Shown here in pieces: positions 23,503-35,630 of a DNA stretch of 64,000 nt. The translations under genes and the position numbers were made by a program. Within the stretch, counting starts at the first letter, position 1. Each line of letters begins with the position of its first letter. Origin of the DNA: Dryas octopetala (lineage: Eukaryota > Streptophyta > Magnoliopsida > Rosales > Rosaceae); assembly GCA_963921425.1 (NCBI GenBank), contig OY992837.1:12311896-12375895 (forward strand), given 5' to 3'. The notes below the pieces were generated by a model. The model ran no database searches, was not told the origin of the DNA, and saw only the letters and a list, made by a program, of their open reading frames with translations.

Positions 23503-23923
23503 GGGTTTATTTCATATTTAGTACCTAAACTTTGACACTTGTTTTAATATGGTACCTAAATTTTTATTTGTCCCAATTGAGTACCTAAACTTTTATTTTG
23601 TGTTTAATAGGTACCAAAATGAATTTTTGTTAAAATTGTCAATAAAAATTAGGGGCAATATAGTCAAAGTATATTTTAATTATTTTCTTTATATGTTTAA
23701 AATTATTAAAAAAAAACACACAACAAACAAAAAAAATTAAAATATAAATTTTTTGAAGTGACTATATTGCCCCTAACTTTTGTTGATAATTTTAACAGAA
23801 ATTCATTTTGGTACCTATTAGACACAAAATAAAAGTTTAGATACTCAATTAGGACAAATAAAAATTTAGATACCACATTAAGACAATGGTCAAAGTTCAT
23901 ATACTAAATATGAAAAAAAAACC
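23503..23923. mobile_element. Mutator-like MITE (421 bp)
   Basis: Nine-bp near-repeats TAAAGTTTT (23494-23502) and TAAATTTTT (23924-23932) match at eight of nine positions. The two arms are inverted over about 190 bp each (ATATTTAGTACCTAAACTTT versus ATATTTAGTATATGAACTTT, then the shared TAGGGGCAATATAGTC). The whole element is one large hairpin; the open frames on both strands across it are reflections of the palindrome. Confidence 0.8.
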
Positions 23924-23932
23924 TAAATTTTT

Positions 23933-24560
23933 GTTTTACCTTTAAATAAAAAATTACAAAACTATATAAGAAAATCAACAACCCCAGCGCACTCAAACAG
24001 CCGCAGCCTCTCTCTCTCTCTCTCTCTCTCTTCCTATTTTTTATTTCATTTTCTTTAAAAACCCAAAAAACTTATTCTAACTTTTTTTTGCCTAGAGATC
24101 TGGTTTTACCCCCAAATAATCATCTAAAAAACCCACTCCTTCTCACCGGCAGCTTCCCAATAATCCCACAGCCTGGAACTTCTTATGATCGAACTTTGCA
24201 TTCCCAAAATATTCCAAGTGATCGAACGTCAAAATATTTCCATAACCCATTGCCATTGAATTCTTTAATTGGAGCTGCCTATGGCGGCCGCAGTGAATTG
24301 TCTGATAATACTGGTGCTAAGAACCTTTACATATCATATCAGTAAAGGATTTAAGGTCGTCTGAAGACTCTGAACAAATTGCCATCCGCTTGGACATATT
24401 ATAGTGTATGATCTTTTGTCGACCGTTGGATTAAAATCATTAAGGATAAGTGGTTGAGATATTATTTAAACTCAAATCGTAAAGAGATCCCACTTCAGTT
24501 GAATCAAGCACAGTAGTGGTCCTTTAGTAGTGCACCCCAGTCCCCAACTTCATGGAATCA
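23933..24560 (+). other. Orphan exon-like open frame
   Basis: After a (CT)n tract (about 24008-24030) and an acceptor-like TGCCTAG, an open frame runs from about 24088 to 24345 without an ATG at its start. It is rich in Pro, Asn and Ser, with phrases such as LLLTGSFPIIPQPGTS and GAAYGGRSELSDN. Its composition is more gene-like than the surrounding AT-rich DNA. I do not recognise the protein. It may be a captured exon or decayed gene fragment. Nothing else is seen up to 24560. Confidence 0.25.
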
Positions 24561-27500
24561 TATATATATATGGGACACTTGTAAATGAGCTACCCTTAAA
24601 AGATATAATGTCCCAATTTTATTGAAGGATCGAAGATGGAAATTTTCCAGATGCTGTCATTAGTTTGAGGAGGGCCAGAAACAGATGGCTATAGGATTAA
24701 GCGCACCTTTGGCTTTAGTTTTCTAAACGATTTCTTATATTTTATTAATATGGAAGAGGCTAGTAAGTTTTAATTTCTCTTGTTTTTGGGTTTAAAGAAA
24801 AATGTTTGGACCCTCTAAATAGAAAAAGCTTTTAAACAAAAAGTTTTTTTTAGTTTTTTTTTAGTTTTTCTTTAAAAAACCATTCAGTCTATTCTTCCTT
24901 TTCCTTTAATATAAACAAAAAGAAAAACACACTTTAACAAACAAGAGTACTAAAATATAAAACATCCCTGTCACATGACCTAAACACCCTAACCAACATT
25001 TCAACTAGCAACATAATAAATTGCATGCATGGTACCTACCGATAGTTCAAGTTATGGCTTTCTGCTATTAAAAAAAAAAAAACAGTCTCTCATCATTCGA
25101 AATGTTTATTTCTATATCTTCATCCAAAGAATATTAATTTTAAAGAATCAGTCAAATCAAAAAATTGTTTATAAATAATTTTTGAACAAATTAATTATCT
25201 AATCGCGATAAAGAATATAGGCAAATACAATATTTTTGAAAAAAAATGCTGAAATGGACATAATAATAACTAAATGACTAAATAATTTTTAAATTGATTT
25301 ATCGTTAATAAAGATGATTTTTAACAAGACTTACAAAATAAACACTTCAGACCATTAGACAATATTGTAAGGTGTACTCAAAAAAAAAAATTCTAAGTGT
25401 CATATTAAGAAACATTGTTCTTGAACAAATCTCTATCATTAGAATTACTTTGTGTTGAAAAAGTAATTTAAATAGATTTTTATTTTTATGTAGAAGATGG
25501 ATGAGTCATGAAAGTTGAAACATCATTATCTAGAGAAAATACCAATAAATTAATTGCTAGTTGGTAATTAATATTGATTTATATGTAAAAACAAGTATAG
25601 TTTTATAATGCGTACGAAAACTACTCCAATGGTGAGTTATGATTGATGAAGCATAGGGGATGAGTTGACCCCAACACATGGGCGTGAGATGGGCATTTTC
25701 TATGGTAAGACATAAGGTGACAAAAGGGTGACGAGCATTATAATGAAAGTCAATGCAAATTATGTTGTGAGAGGCCGACTTGTCCCATCAATTTGGAAGC
25801 CAAACAATACTTTGTATTAAACTACGCGAGTTTAATGTACATGCCTTTTTATAATTAATCATTATTTCTATACTTAATTAAATTTATTAATCCAAAAAAG
25901 AAAATTAATTAACATTTTTGGACGGTTCCAAACAAGCATGCTTTGCCCCCATGACCAATTAGATTGGTGGCCTAACAGTTGAGAGCTGAAGTTGGCCACA
26001 TAGTGTTTTATGTGGACAGAACAGCATCACTAGCAGACGCAACTTTCTTGTCCAATTTCCTTTTGTAATTATAATATGTCACCTGCTTCATCTCATAAAT
26101 CAGGATGAACATAATTTTATATAAATGTATGTGTGAGAATTTAGAATGCTTTTATAAACACAAATTCGATCAGGTGTGTATGTTCGACGCCGAGTATTCA
26201 GTAATAATTTTTTAATATAGGCAAGTGTTGCTTCCACATCCAAATTTTAAGAGTAAATCGTCATCTTTTCACTTCATTTCTTCTTAGGATATAAAATGGG
26301 CTTGGTACACAATCGTTGTTAAACTAGCACCGAACATTCGGTGGTAGTCGCCGAGTGCTCAGCATCAGGTGTGAAGGGCCGCACGTTCGCATCTGAATAA
26401 GCTTGTTTATAAACAATCTTAAATCTTATTAAATGTTGTTTTGATTACCGAAATAAAGATATACAGTAGGATCCACATTTGATTTGTTATAATAAATGTT
26501 CTTCTAAAAAAAAAAAATCAATATATATATATGTTGATTCTACATGAGTATATGCCATAATACATATAGTAATGTTCTCTTATATAAGACAGTCTACATC
26601 TACATATTGTTAGACAATAAATTTAATCACACATGTAATTTAATTAAGAGAGACTTTTTTTAGGTCCTTTAATTTTATAATTTATTGACTAAAGCTTTCT
26701 GACTTTTAAAATTATAACTAAAGTCTAATAATATTGTAACCATTCCATATTACATAATATTGGTCCATTATTTTCTATTTTTTTTCACACATAATTTTTG
26801 AGTGTTCGGCAGTGCATTTTTATTTATTCATCAAATCCGGGTTTGTTGACTTTATATTAGGTTTTAAAGCTCAAAATTTCAGAGTTAAAATCTAATATAC
26901 AGCCTCCATAAACCTTATTCTATACTCTAAAAAGGTATAAGATTAACCCGTAGCCTATACTCTCAAAAAATAAAAAAATAATGACATATTTCTTTGACAA
27001 GACCATGATCAAAGGACTTTATTTAAAAAAAATAAAAATTTTATATGGAAAAAAAAAGTTATAAGATTTTTTTTCAAATAAGAAATGTTAGAAGGACTAA
27101 ATTGTAATTTTCCCTTTAATTAATAATCAATCTAATCAATGATCTAAATTTTAGTGTTTTAGAAAATGTCAGTCAAGATAACATTACCATGCATGTACCA
27201 ACCCATGCATTAATTTATATGAAAGAATTTATAAATATTATAAATGATTGTGAAACAAAAGAAAGATGCAGTGCAGTTCTGAGTTCTGTATTTGATTTGT
27301 GAATGTGTGTGCAAGTCATTATTTCTTGACTAAAATTTAGGACTTCAAAGTTCTCATTCATATATTGGATGAAATTTAAGACTAGATTGCTCATGCATAT
27401 GAGTTATGTCCTTGCTCATAAATTTGAATAAAAAGGATTAGAAAATCGATCTGAGAATGTAAAGATCATGGTTGAGCACAATGCTCAATCATTTAAGTTG

Positions 27501-27629
27501 ATCTGAAATGTGTACTTCTCATTTAGGAGAAACCGGGAAAAAAAAGAAAAAGAAAAAAGCTCCTGAAGCAAGGCAGTCTGAAATTACGTGTGGTAATAAA
27601 TCATCATTTTGTCTACACCTCCCATAATT
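24561..27629. other. Long AT-rich intergenic region
   Basis: No gene recognised on either strand. Possible eroded repeats include 26645-27120, whose ends resemble GGTCCTTTAATTTTA-type and ATTTAGTCCTTCTAAC-type MITE termini, but no duplication was found. Short homopolymers are common. Confidence 0.45.
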
Positions 27630-28432
27630 GAGAGAATTGGACATTTCGGTTGTCCTGAATTGAGTAAAAGATGTAAAAGGGAAGAAGGTGAGGATTGGTC
27701 CAACATCTCTCATGTCCCATCTATTCTCCTTGCAATTGATAATGAACAAATCGCATCAATTGACATTCCCTTTAAGTAACAATCTACTATCTATTTATTT
27801 CTTCTTCCTCCGCATCAATTGACATTCCCTTCTTGATTACCTTTTTTCCTACCCAGAAAATAATCTGACAAAAACAACAAATAGATGTGATTTTTATAAG
27901 TACCAGATTTCCCTAAAATTTTCACATATATACTTAACGTCATTTTTTTTAATTAATAATTGTAACAGTTGCAGATCTCAAAGGGTGGCAGCAAAAGCAT
28001 GCGGTCATTGGAGCTGCGTTGGAGTAATAATGGTGTGTTGTATTGGTTTGGGTTGTAGTCATATTATTGGAATTTGAAATAATTAAGAGAATATAAATAA
28101 CTTCAAGGTGATATATATATATATATATATATGTGGATGTTTTATGTTTAATTTATTGATGTTGCTGTATTAAACATGTTTTTGTTATAACTTCTAAATA
28201 TGTATGATTCATGATTGATCCCCTTTTGTATCGAAGTTAATCACCTTGAATTTCTTGTTGTGGCACAAACTTCTACTTTATATATATAGATGCATGCCAT
28301 CATTATACATTGGACGCATTATCTCATTTGTCTTACTCTGTTTTAAGTTTAGAGTTTGCTAGCTTGTTTGAAAGTCTCTCTCGATCATGTTTTATTATAG
28401 TATTGCAACAGCACCCATCATAAAATCAATAA
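27630..28432 (+). pseudogene. NLR C-terminal fragment with 3' flank (truncated paralogue)
   Basis: From about 27640 the sequence matches the end of the complete NLR gene downstream. It encodes CPELSKRCKREEGEDWSN then ISHVPSILLAIDNEQIASID, and ends in a stop at about 27776. The 3' flank also matches: the region after the stop, the GCAGATCTCAAAGGGTG acceptor block (27971 onward), a TA-dinucleotide run and the CCCCTTTTGTATCGAAGTTA block, with weaker similarity to about 28432. It corresponds to roughly 31775-32615 of the intact locus. Everything 5' of the last LRR is missing. The stop is shifted because four bases of the intron-donor region are absent. Confidence 0.85.
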
Positions 28433-29309
28433 AGGAATCTTAGATTCTGTAACTATGTAACAATAAACAGCTGATAATTAATAACAAATTCAGAAAGTAA
28501 TAATTAATTAATATAATGCAAAATAAACATTTGGATTAATCCAGGCCAGCTGAAATTTGGGGGACATATGGATGAAGGTTTTGCTGATCCCATTGACAAA
28601 AAAAATCCCGTTTTACACAAACCGGTCCACCTTTTAAAAACTCTCATCTGGCGCCGTGTCTCTACCTCTCTCCTCCGTTATATGTATATACTTGTCCATT
28701 TGGTTTATTATGTACACTGTACAGTCATTTCTTTCTTTTAAGTTTTAATGTAAATGTTGGTTGATGACTATGAACTACAACTTTTTGTCAAAGCTTATAG
28801 TATTGCTTTTTTCTGTCTCAACCAAAAAAAATAAAAAAATAGTATTGCTTTTATCAGAATCTGACAAAAGGAGCTATAGGTGTACAAACATCAATGTTCG
28901 TATAAAACTGTAATGTGCAAAAATGCAAGTTTGGAATCGCCTTCCACTCAAGTTTGAAATAACCAGAATATTAGATTGCAAAAACCGAACACTTTGGCCT
29001 GCACAAGTTATCCCCTCACTTTCCTCCGGATTGTTCTTTTCCTTTAACACCACTCCTCTGTTTTCAAAAGATTCCACTTGTAATGTGCAATATAGGCAAA
29101 CGGTGCCCAAATGTCTCTTATCTTACTCAGTTGGCTTCCCATATATATAGACTCCACTATGTCAATTGCTTCAGGAAAACAGATGTAAGCCAAGTTTCCA
29201 ATCCATAAAGTCCCAAATTTCGCATTTGATTTTTTCATAACTACTTGTTTCCCATTTCCCAAATCAACCATATATAACATTACTCCCTTTCCTCCCCCTC
29301 TGAATCATT
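28433..29309 (+). promoter_or_regulatory. Upstream region of the NLR gene
   Basis: AT-rich region. A TATATATAG at 29142-29150 would place transcription start about 130-140 bases before the ATG. A closer TATATAA at 29271-29277 would leave almost no leader and is less likely. The minus-strand open frames here look spurious. Confidence 0.4.
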
Positions 29310-31907
29310 ATGGAGTCATTAGCCTTCAACATTGCAGAGAGAGTGTTGACTAGGCTCGCTTCTCATACTTACCAACAAATTTGCTTGGCATGGGGTGTCA
29401 GAGATGAGCTAAACAAGCTCCAAGAGACCTTACAAACCATCACCATAGTGCTCCTGGATGCAGAGGAGAAGCAGACAGAGAATCCCCTACTGTCCATTTG
29501 GTTAGGAAAGCTCAAAGAAGTTTGCTACGATGCAGACCAAGTGCTGGATGACTTTGAATTCCAAAAGTTGCAGATGCAAGTGCTCAACCGTGGGAGTATC
29601 AGAAGAAAGGCACGAGGAAAGGTATGCAACTTCCTTTCACGTTCTAATCCACTCGTGTTTCATTGTAAAATGGGTCATAGAATCAAAGAGATAAGAAAGA
29701 GGTTAGATGAAATTACTGTTGAAAAGAATACCTTTTCTCTCTCGGAACGAGTTGGAGAATGGCATGGCGTGCACATGCAGAGGGAGACCGGCTCTTCTGT
29801 GCTGGTCTCAGATGTTTTTGGGAGAGATGATGATAAAAAGAAACTTATCACCCATCTCTTAAAGAACACTGGTCATGGGGACGTGAATCTTTCTCTTATT
29901 TCCATTATTGGGTTAGGAGGGTTAGGCAAAACTACACTTGCTCAATTGGTGTGTAATGATGAGACAGTAAAAAAACAATTTAATTTGAGCATGTGGGTAT
30001 GCGTCTCAGATGACTTTGACCATGAAACATTGGTTCGTAAAATTCTTAAATCTGCAACTAATCAAAATTGTGAGGATGTAAGTTTGGATAGTTTGGAGAT
30101 TAAGTTGAAAAATGTTTTGAGAGATAAAAAATTTCTTCTCGTGTTGGATGATGTATGGGATAAGAAGCCACTGGGAATAACAAAAAACAAATGGATTCGT
30201 TTAGAAAGCTTGTTAAAGGTTGGGGCTAATGGGAGTAAACTCATTGTAACAACACGTAGTGAATCGGTTGCTTCACTTATGGGCTCCACACACATGCATC
30301 GATTAGAAGGTCTTTCTCCTGAGGATTGTATGTCTTTGTTTATAAAAAGGGCATTTCGAAAAGGAGAAGAGAAGCAGTATTCACACTTGTTGGACATTGC
30401 AAACAGTATTGTCAAAAAGTGTGGAGGAGTTCCTCTAGCCGTAACTACTGTAGGGAGCCTACTGTCTTTGAAAAGAGACAGAAATGATTGGTTGAAAGTG
30501 AGGGATAATGCTATCTGGACATTGGAACAGCAAAACGATGACATTCTACCTGCACTCAAATTAAGCTACAATGCATTGCCACCTTACTTGAAGCCTTGTT
30601 TTGTCTTTTGTTCACTTTTTCCAAAAGATTATCAATTTGATAGTGTATCTCTGAATGCACTATGGATGGCGCATGGCTTCCTTGAAACCTCTAATGGAAA
30701 CCAAGGGTATGATGAGATAGGCCTAGACTACATAAGGCAATTATGTTCTAGGTCTTTCTTTCAATTAGAGGATGATTATATATTCGCTATAACATTTAAA
30801 ATGCATGATCTAGTTCATGATTTAGCCATCTCAGAGGCGCAGGTAGAGTTGTCATCTGTTAATTTCCGTCCCAATAAGGCTTTTGAAAGGGTTCGGCATG
30901 TGTCACTATCTGAAAAGGATTTCTCCCAAGAAGAGCAACTGGTTCCTGAATTCCTACTCCAGTCAGATAAACTCCGGACCATTCTATTTCCAGATGAGGG
31001 AGATGGGGTCACCAATGAATCATTTTTAAAAACATGCATCTCGAGATTCAAGTATCTTCGGGTGCTAGATCTGAGTGATTCGACTCTTGACGTCCTGCCA
31101 AGTTCCATTGGCAATTTGATTCACTTGAGATATCTCGATCTGTCTCATAATCGTAGGATAGAAAAGCTTCCTGATTCCATTTGTAAGTTGCTCAATTTGC
31201 AGGCGTTAATACTTTTAGACTGTCAGAAATTGAAGGAGTTACCCAGAGACATAGGGAACCTGATGAACCTGATACTGTTGATGTTAACTACACAGCAGAC
31301 GTATTTGCCAGAAGGAATTAGACACCTCAGCTCTCTTCAATTTTTAGGGGTCAAAGAGTGTGTCAATCTTAAATCTTTGGGTGAAGGGCTCCAATACCTC
31401 ACTAACCTTCGGCAACTGGTTATTTTGAAATGTGAAAGTCTGGAGTCCATGCCGCCTAATATGGAACGCTTGACCGCACTAGACACTTTATTTATCGGGG
31501 GATGTGAGAAGCTTGATTTGATGGAATCAGGACAAGGCATTCGAGATCTCCGAGTTTTCTTTATCTTCGATCAAAGTCTGGAGGTTTTGCCCCGTTGGCT
31601 TCAAGATTCTGCAAACACTCTTGAGATCATGAGGATCGAGTTTTGTCGCGATCTCACGGTACTTCCGGAGTGGCTTCCAAACTTCAGGTTGCTGCAGAAA
31701 CTAAAGATTGGGAGTTGCCGCAAATTGTCAAGTTTGCCAGAAGGGATGCGTCACCTCACTGCACTGAGAGAATTGGAAATTCGCGGTTGTCCTGAATTGA
31801 GTAGAAGATGTAAAAGGGAAGAAGGTGAGGATTGGTCCAACATCTCTCATGTCCCATCTATTCTCTTTGATGGTGAACAAATCGCATCAATTGATGATTT
31901 GATTTAA
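29310..31907 (+). CDS. CC-NB-ARC-LRR disease-resistance protein (RGA-like)
   Basis: A single uninterrupted frame of 865 aa. Residues 1-150 form an Rx-type coiled-coil domain with the EDVID-region equivalent VCYDADQVLDDFE at 71-83. The NB-ARC domain has P-loop GLGGLGKTT (201-209), kinase-2 LLVLDDVW (276-283), RNBS-B SKLIVTTRS (309-317), GLPL-type CGGVPLAV (371-378), RNBS-D CFVFCSLFPKDY (430-441) and MHDLVHD (498-504). The Trp ending kinase-2 marks a non-TIR protein. About ten leucine-rich repeats follow from about 560 to 835. Such proteins act as intracellular pathogen sensors or helpers; the ligand cannot be told from sequence. All core motifs are intact, so it may be functional. A leader-less splice donor lies one base after the stop, giving a 3' UTR intron. 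A truncated paralogue lies upstream. Confidence 0.95.
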   Translation: MESLAFNIAERVLTRLASHTYQQICLAWGVRDELNKLQETLQTITIVLLDAEEKQTENPLLSIWLGKLKEVCYDADQVLDDFEFQKLQMQVLNRGSIRRKARGKVCNFLSRSNPLVFHCKMGHRIKEIRKRLDEITVEKNTFSLSERVGEWHGVHMQRETGSSVLVSDVFGRDDDKKKLITHLLKNTGHGDVNLSLISIIGLGGLGKTTLAQLVCNDETVKKQFNLSMWVCVSDDFDHETLVRKILKSATNQNCEDVSLDSLEIKLKNVLRDKKFLLVLDDVWDKKPLGITKNKWIRLESLLKVGANGSKLIVTTRSESVASLMGSTHMHRLEGLSPEDCMSLFIKRAFRKGEEKQYSHLLDIANSIVKKCGGVPLAVTTVGSLLSLKRDRNDWLKVRDNAIWTLEQQNDDILPALKLSYNALPPYLKPCFVFCSLFPKDYQFDSVSLNALWMAHGFLETSNGNQGYDEIGLDYIRQLCSRSFFQLEDDYIFAITFKMHDLVHDLAISEAQVELSSVNFRPNKAFERVRHVSLSEKDFSQEEQLVPEFLLQSDKLRTILFPDEGDGVTNESFLKTCISRFKYLRVLDLSDSTLDVLPSSIGNLIHLRYLDLSHNRRIEKLPDSICKLLNLQALILLDCQKLKELPRDIGNLMNLILLMLTTQQTYLPEGIRHLSSLQFLGVKECVNLKSLGEGLQYLTNLRQLVILKCESLESMPPNMERLTALDTLFIGGCEKLDLMESGQGIRDLRVFFIFDQSLEVLPRWLQDSANTLEIMRIEFCRDLTVLPEWLPNFRLLQKLKIGSCRKLSSLPEGMRHLTALRELEIRGCPELSRRCKREEGEDWSNISHVPSILFDGEQIASIDDLI

Positions 31908-31908
31908 G

Positions 31909-32161
31909 GTACGTAACAATATACTATCTATTTATTTCTTCTTCCTTATCTTATCAATATCATATTTGTGGGTTTCATAGAAAATGTCGTCTATATTTTA
32001 TACTTTTATGCCATTAATTCTAAAATCAAAGCAGTTGTCAGTTTGATGGAATTAGTTTAATTGTTTTTATAAAAGGTGTTTTAAAAAAAATTAAAGTTTT
32101 TGATCACATGTTCATAGCACATCTAACTATTGATTTTTTTCTTTAATCATAACAATTGCAG
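31909..32161 (+). other. Putative 3' UTR intron of the NLR gene
   Basis: GTACGTAA follows one base after the TAA stop, and CAATTGCAG closes at 32161 before ATCTCAAAGG. The acceptor block is conserved in the truncated paralogue at 27971. With the junction this close to the stop, the intron should not provoke nonsense-mediated decay. The intron is predicted, not shown. Confidence 0.5.
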
Positions 32162-32615
32162 ATCTCAAAGGGTGACAGCAAAAACATGCGGTCATTGAAG
32201 CTGCACTGGAGTGAAATAATGTTGTGTTGTTTGGGTTTAGGTCGTAGTCGTGATATTGGAATTTGAAATAAGGAATGTTAATAACTTGAAGGAGATATAT
32301 ATATATATATATGTATACATGGATGTTAATTTTAGTGATTTGATTTATGCTTCAATAATGTTGTTGTATTCAACATGTTTGTGTAACTTCTTAAGATGTA
32401 TGATTGTGCCCCTTTTGTATCGAAGTTAATAACATTGCATTTCATATTCTGGCACAAACTTTGTATGCGAATTTCTCTAGCTGCAGGCACTTATACTCTA
32501 AAGCTTATTTTCCTTAATACTCTTGTAAGTTTAGAGTTTCCTATAGCTTGTTAATTTATAAGCTCTCATTTTCTCTCTTTTGCTTTAATATCCCAACAAC
32601 ACATCATAAAAAGAA

Positions 32616-33390
32616 ATTCAACAAAATGTATATGCACATAATTGCAATGCCTTTATCTATTTTTCTGCTTAAATTGTCACTCTCTCACGTCCCAATGTTG
32701 GAATGTTGTTGGCACTGGGTCCTTTTGGTTGATGACATATAGTCCTTTGGTATCGTTGTTTTACTCCTCGAAATCTTTATGTATTTATTTGCTTTGTTTT
32801 TAGCTGCTTCCCTTGTGGAAAGTTGTTGTATCGCTTTTCTGTTTCCTTTAATGAAGTTCTTCTTCGGACAATAAAAGGAAGAGTTTTTTTTTTTTTTTTT
32901 TTTTTAAAGTCCAGTTGAAAAATAAGGCTATACTTCAGTCCAGGCGCTACAATGCACTCCCAGCCTGGTTCACTTTAATGTAAAAAACTAATGAAACCAA
33001 CATAAACACAACATTCAAGCTTATGTAGTTATATCCACCTGTGTTATAACGTAAAAATAACTGTTACTAATTGTCACTGTTAGACAATGGCAATTTGCCC
33101 AATTAAAAAAAAACACGCCGAGCGCTCGGCACAAAAAACAAGGAGAAAGTTATAATTGGGCTTATTTGTCAAAAAATTAACCTATTTTTCATTACAACTT
33201 TTTAGGTGGGTTTATTTATCATTAAGAGTTGTAAAATGAATTTTTATAATAATTTACTTTCAAAAGAATTGTCACCCGTAGCTTGTTAATTGTGTTCACT
33301 AAAAATTCTCACCCTACTTTAGTACTGCATTAGGCAAGTTGGAATTCTACCCAATAGCTTTGGTTTTAGCATGTAGATTTGTATAATCAA
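32616..33390. other. Spacer between NLR and CACTA element
   Basis: AT-rich with a T run near 32886-32905. The stretch 32905-33260 has features of an eroded repeat (CGCCGAGCGCTCGGC palindrome near 33115-33130). No gene. Confidence 0.4.
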
Positions 33391-33789
33391 CACTACAAAA
33401 AAAAAAATACCATACGCAAAGAAGCATTTTCGTCGCCTAAGGGTTTGGGCGACGAAAATGCTTCGTCAGAAACTTTGTCTTCCAAAGCTCGTCGCTCAAG
33501 ATCTTTAGGCGACAAAGATATACGACGTCACCTCAAACCACTTTGGGGGACAAATATGGTTCGTCGCCCAAAGTAACTTTAGGCGAAGACATCATAACTT
33601 CGTCGCCCGATGTGACTTGAGGCGACGAACCATATTCGTCACCCAAGGTTTTTTATTTTTTTTATTTAAGCTTTTTTATCCAAAAACTATATAACCCAAA
33701 ATTTATTAATAAATTTATATTAACACAAATTAGTAAAAAATTCATAATTATATCCGTACAAATGATAACTAATATATGACCTTAGTGGT

Positions 33790-34240
33790 CAATCTAAGTC
33801 AAAGGCATCATCGGAATCTCGTCTTGGCGACGTAGGCGCGGTAAACCCAGGTAGGTACTGGGTGAATATCTGAAGCACTGTGCCTGCATCTGTGCCTGTT
33901 GTGCCTGCATCTGTGCCTACATCTGACTCACATGTGCCTACATATGTGCCTCGCGAGTCTCTCTCTCGGAATCTAGCTGATGCTGCAGCTTCTCCAATCG
34001 AGCGGTCAGATCAGCGACGACTGGAGATGGTTGAGAAGAAGACGAGGGGGTACTGACGTCACGAATCATCTAATATCTCATGCCACGTATCTCCCTACCG
34101 GGCCAAACACCGAGTGTGTCCATTAGAATACAAAGGCCGGCATCGGGATCAAGTTGGATTGACTCCAACGGAGTGTTAGGAGGGAGTGAATGGCCGCGTC
34201 ATCCAAATACCTCGCTCTCTTGACTAGCATCGCATCCTTC
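33790..34240 (-). pseudogene. Remnant of En/Spm-type transposon protein C-terminus
   Basis: Read on the minus strand, repeats of the codon set GCA-CAG-ATG-CAG give AQMQAQQAQMQAQ. At least two TAG codons stand where CAG is expected, and the acidic tail (DSDDAFDLD) is in another frame. Plant Ptta/En/Spm proteins commonly end with such M/Q/A repeats and an acidic tail. No complete frame exists. Confidence 0.5.
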
Positions 34241-34789
34241 AAAACCAAATACACAAGTTAGAAATTAAGAAATTAAATATAAATAAAAAAATTAAAAAAA
34301 TTAAAAACTAACGTGCATCGCTCTAGCTGCGTCACTGCCGCCATGACTGCAATAGACATCCTTGTAGGTGTCGATCTCCAAAAATTGCGAACCCGCCAGA
34401 ACAAAAAAATAATGTTGTCAAAGATTAAACAATACTAACGAATATATATGTATTAAATTAAATTAAAGAACGACGTACCTGACGTCGCTCCTCCAACCGG
34501 CATGTGATGGGCGGGCTCGAGCTGGGATGGGATGAGAGATGAGAAAGTCACAACAAACCAAAAAAGAGAAAGGGGAAAGCAAGGATTAAAAATCCCGACC
34601 ACACAAACCATATTTAGGCGACGAAAATATTCATCGCCTAAATATGGTTTGGGCGATGACTGGGCTTTGTTGCCTAAGATAATGAAATTTTAGGGTGTCA
34701 TTTCACCCGCTAATATTTCGCATTTTAGGCAACGGCCCATTTTGTCGCCCAAACCATATTTTTGTCACCTAAGTACCTTTTAATTATAA

Positions 34790-35630
34790 AAACCATGATC
34801 GTTCATACGTTCGAACTCCGATACCTAACTTCTACATATGTGATTGACCTAATTTTTTGGAGGGATGATCTTTGAGTGTGGAACTGAAAAATAAACGGTT
34901 CAGATCGTTGAAAACACAATCGGGATGTGAGCTTCTATATATAAATGCACTTGAAGAGTATAATTCTATTAACTTTTTCGTTGAACCCTTGTCGTTTCAA
35001 TAACTGCGAAGACCTCAACGTGATTTTAACGATCGAAGCCGTTCATTTCTATGTTCATTCTCAAAGATCATCCTTGCAAAAAATTGGCCTAATCGGAATT
35101 CATTATGTTCAATTATCATAAGAAAGATCACGATCGTTCATTAATTCAACCACCGTTACCTAATTTTCTACATCTTCGATTAAGCTAAATTTTTGCAGGG
35201 ATGATGTTTGAGTAGGGAACTAAAAAATCAATGATTTGGATTGTTAGAAACACATCAAGATGTGAGATTCTACATATAAATACACTTGAAGAGTATAATT
35301 CTATTAACTTTTTTGTTAAACCCTTTTCGTTTAAATAATTGTGAAGACCACAACATGATTTCAACAATCGGAGCTGTTCATTTTCTATGTTCATACTCAA
35401 AAATCATCTCTGCAAAAAATTGGCCAAATCAGAATTCATCTACCCGTTTGATTATCATTAGAAAAACCACGATCGTTCAAATGTTCGACCACTATTACCT
35501 AACTTTTACATATCCGATTGGGTCGATTTTTTGCAGAAATGATCTTTGAGTGGAGAACTAAAAAATGAACGGTTTTGATCGTTCGAAACATAACTGCATC
35601 GTATGTTTATACATAAATATAAATGCACAT
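34790..35630. repeat. About 2.5 tandem copies of a ~337-bp unit in the CACTA element
   Basis: The phrase GATCGTTCA recurs at 34797, 35132 and 35471, each time followed by related sequence (ACCTAAYTTYTACAT, then TTTTTTGSAGGGATGATSTTTGAG, then a TATATAAATRCAC block). The copies are clearly diverged. Each contains the family-A foldback core. Confidence 0.7.

Noticed and set aside
28874..29280. Minus-strand frames upstream of the NLR gene
   Set aside because: Short, no domain, and located in the presumed NLR promoter.
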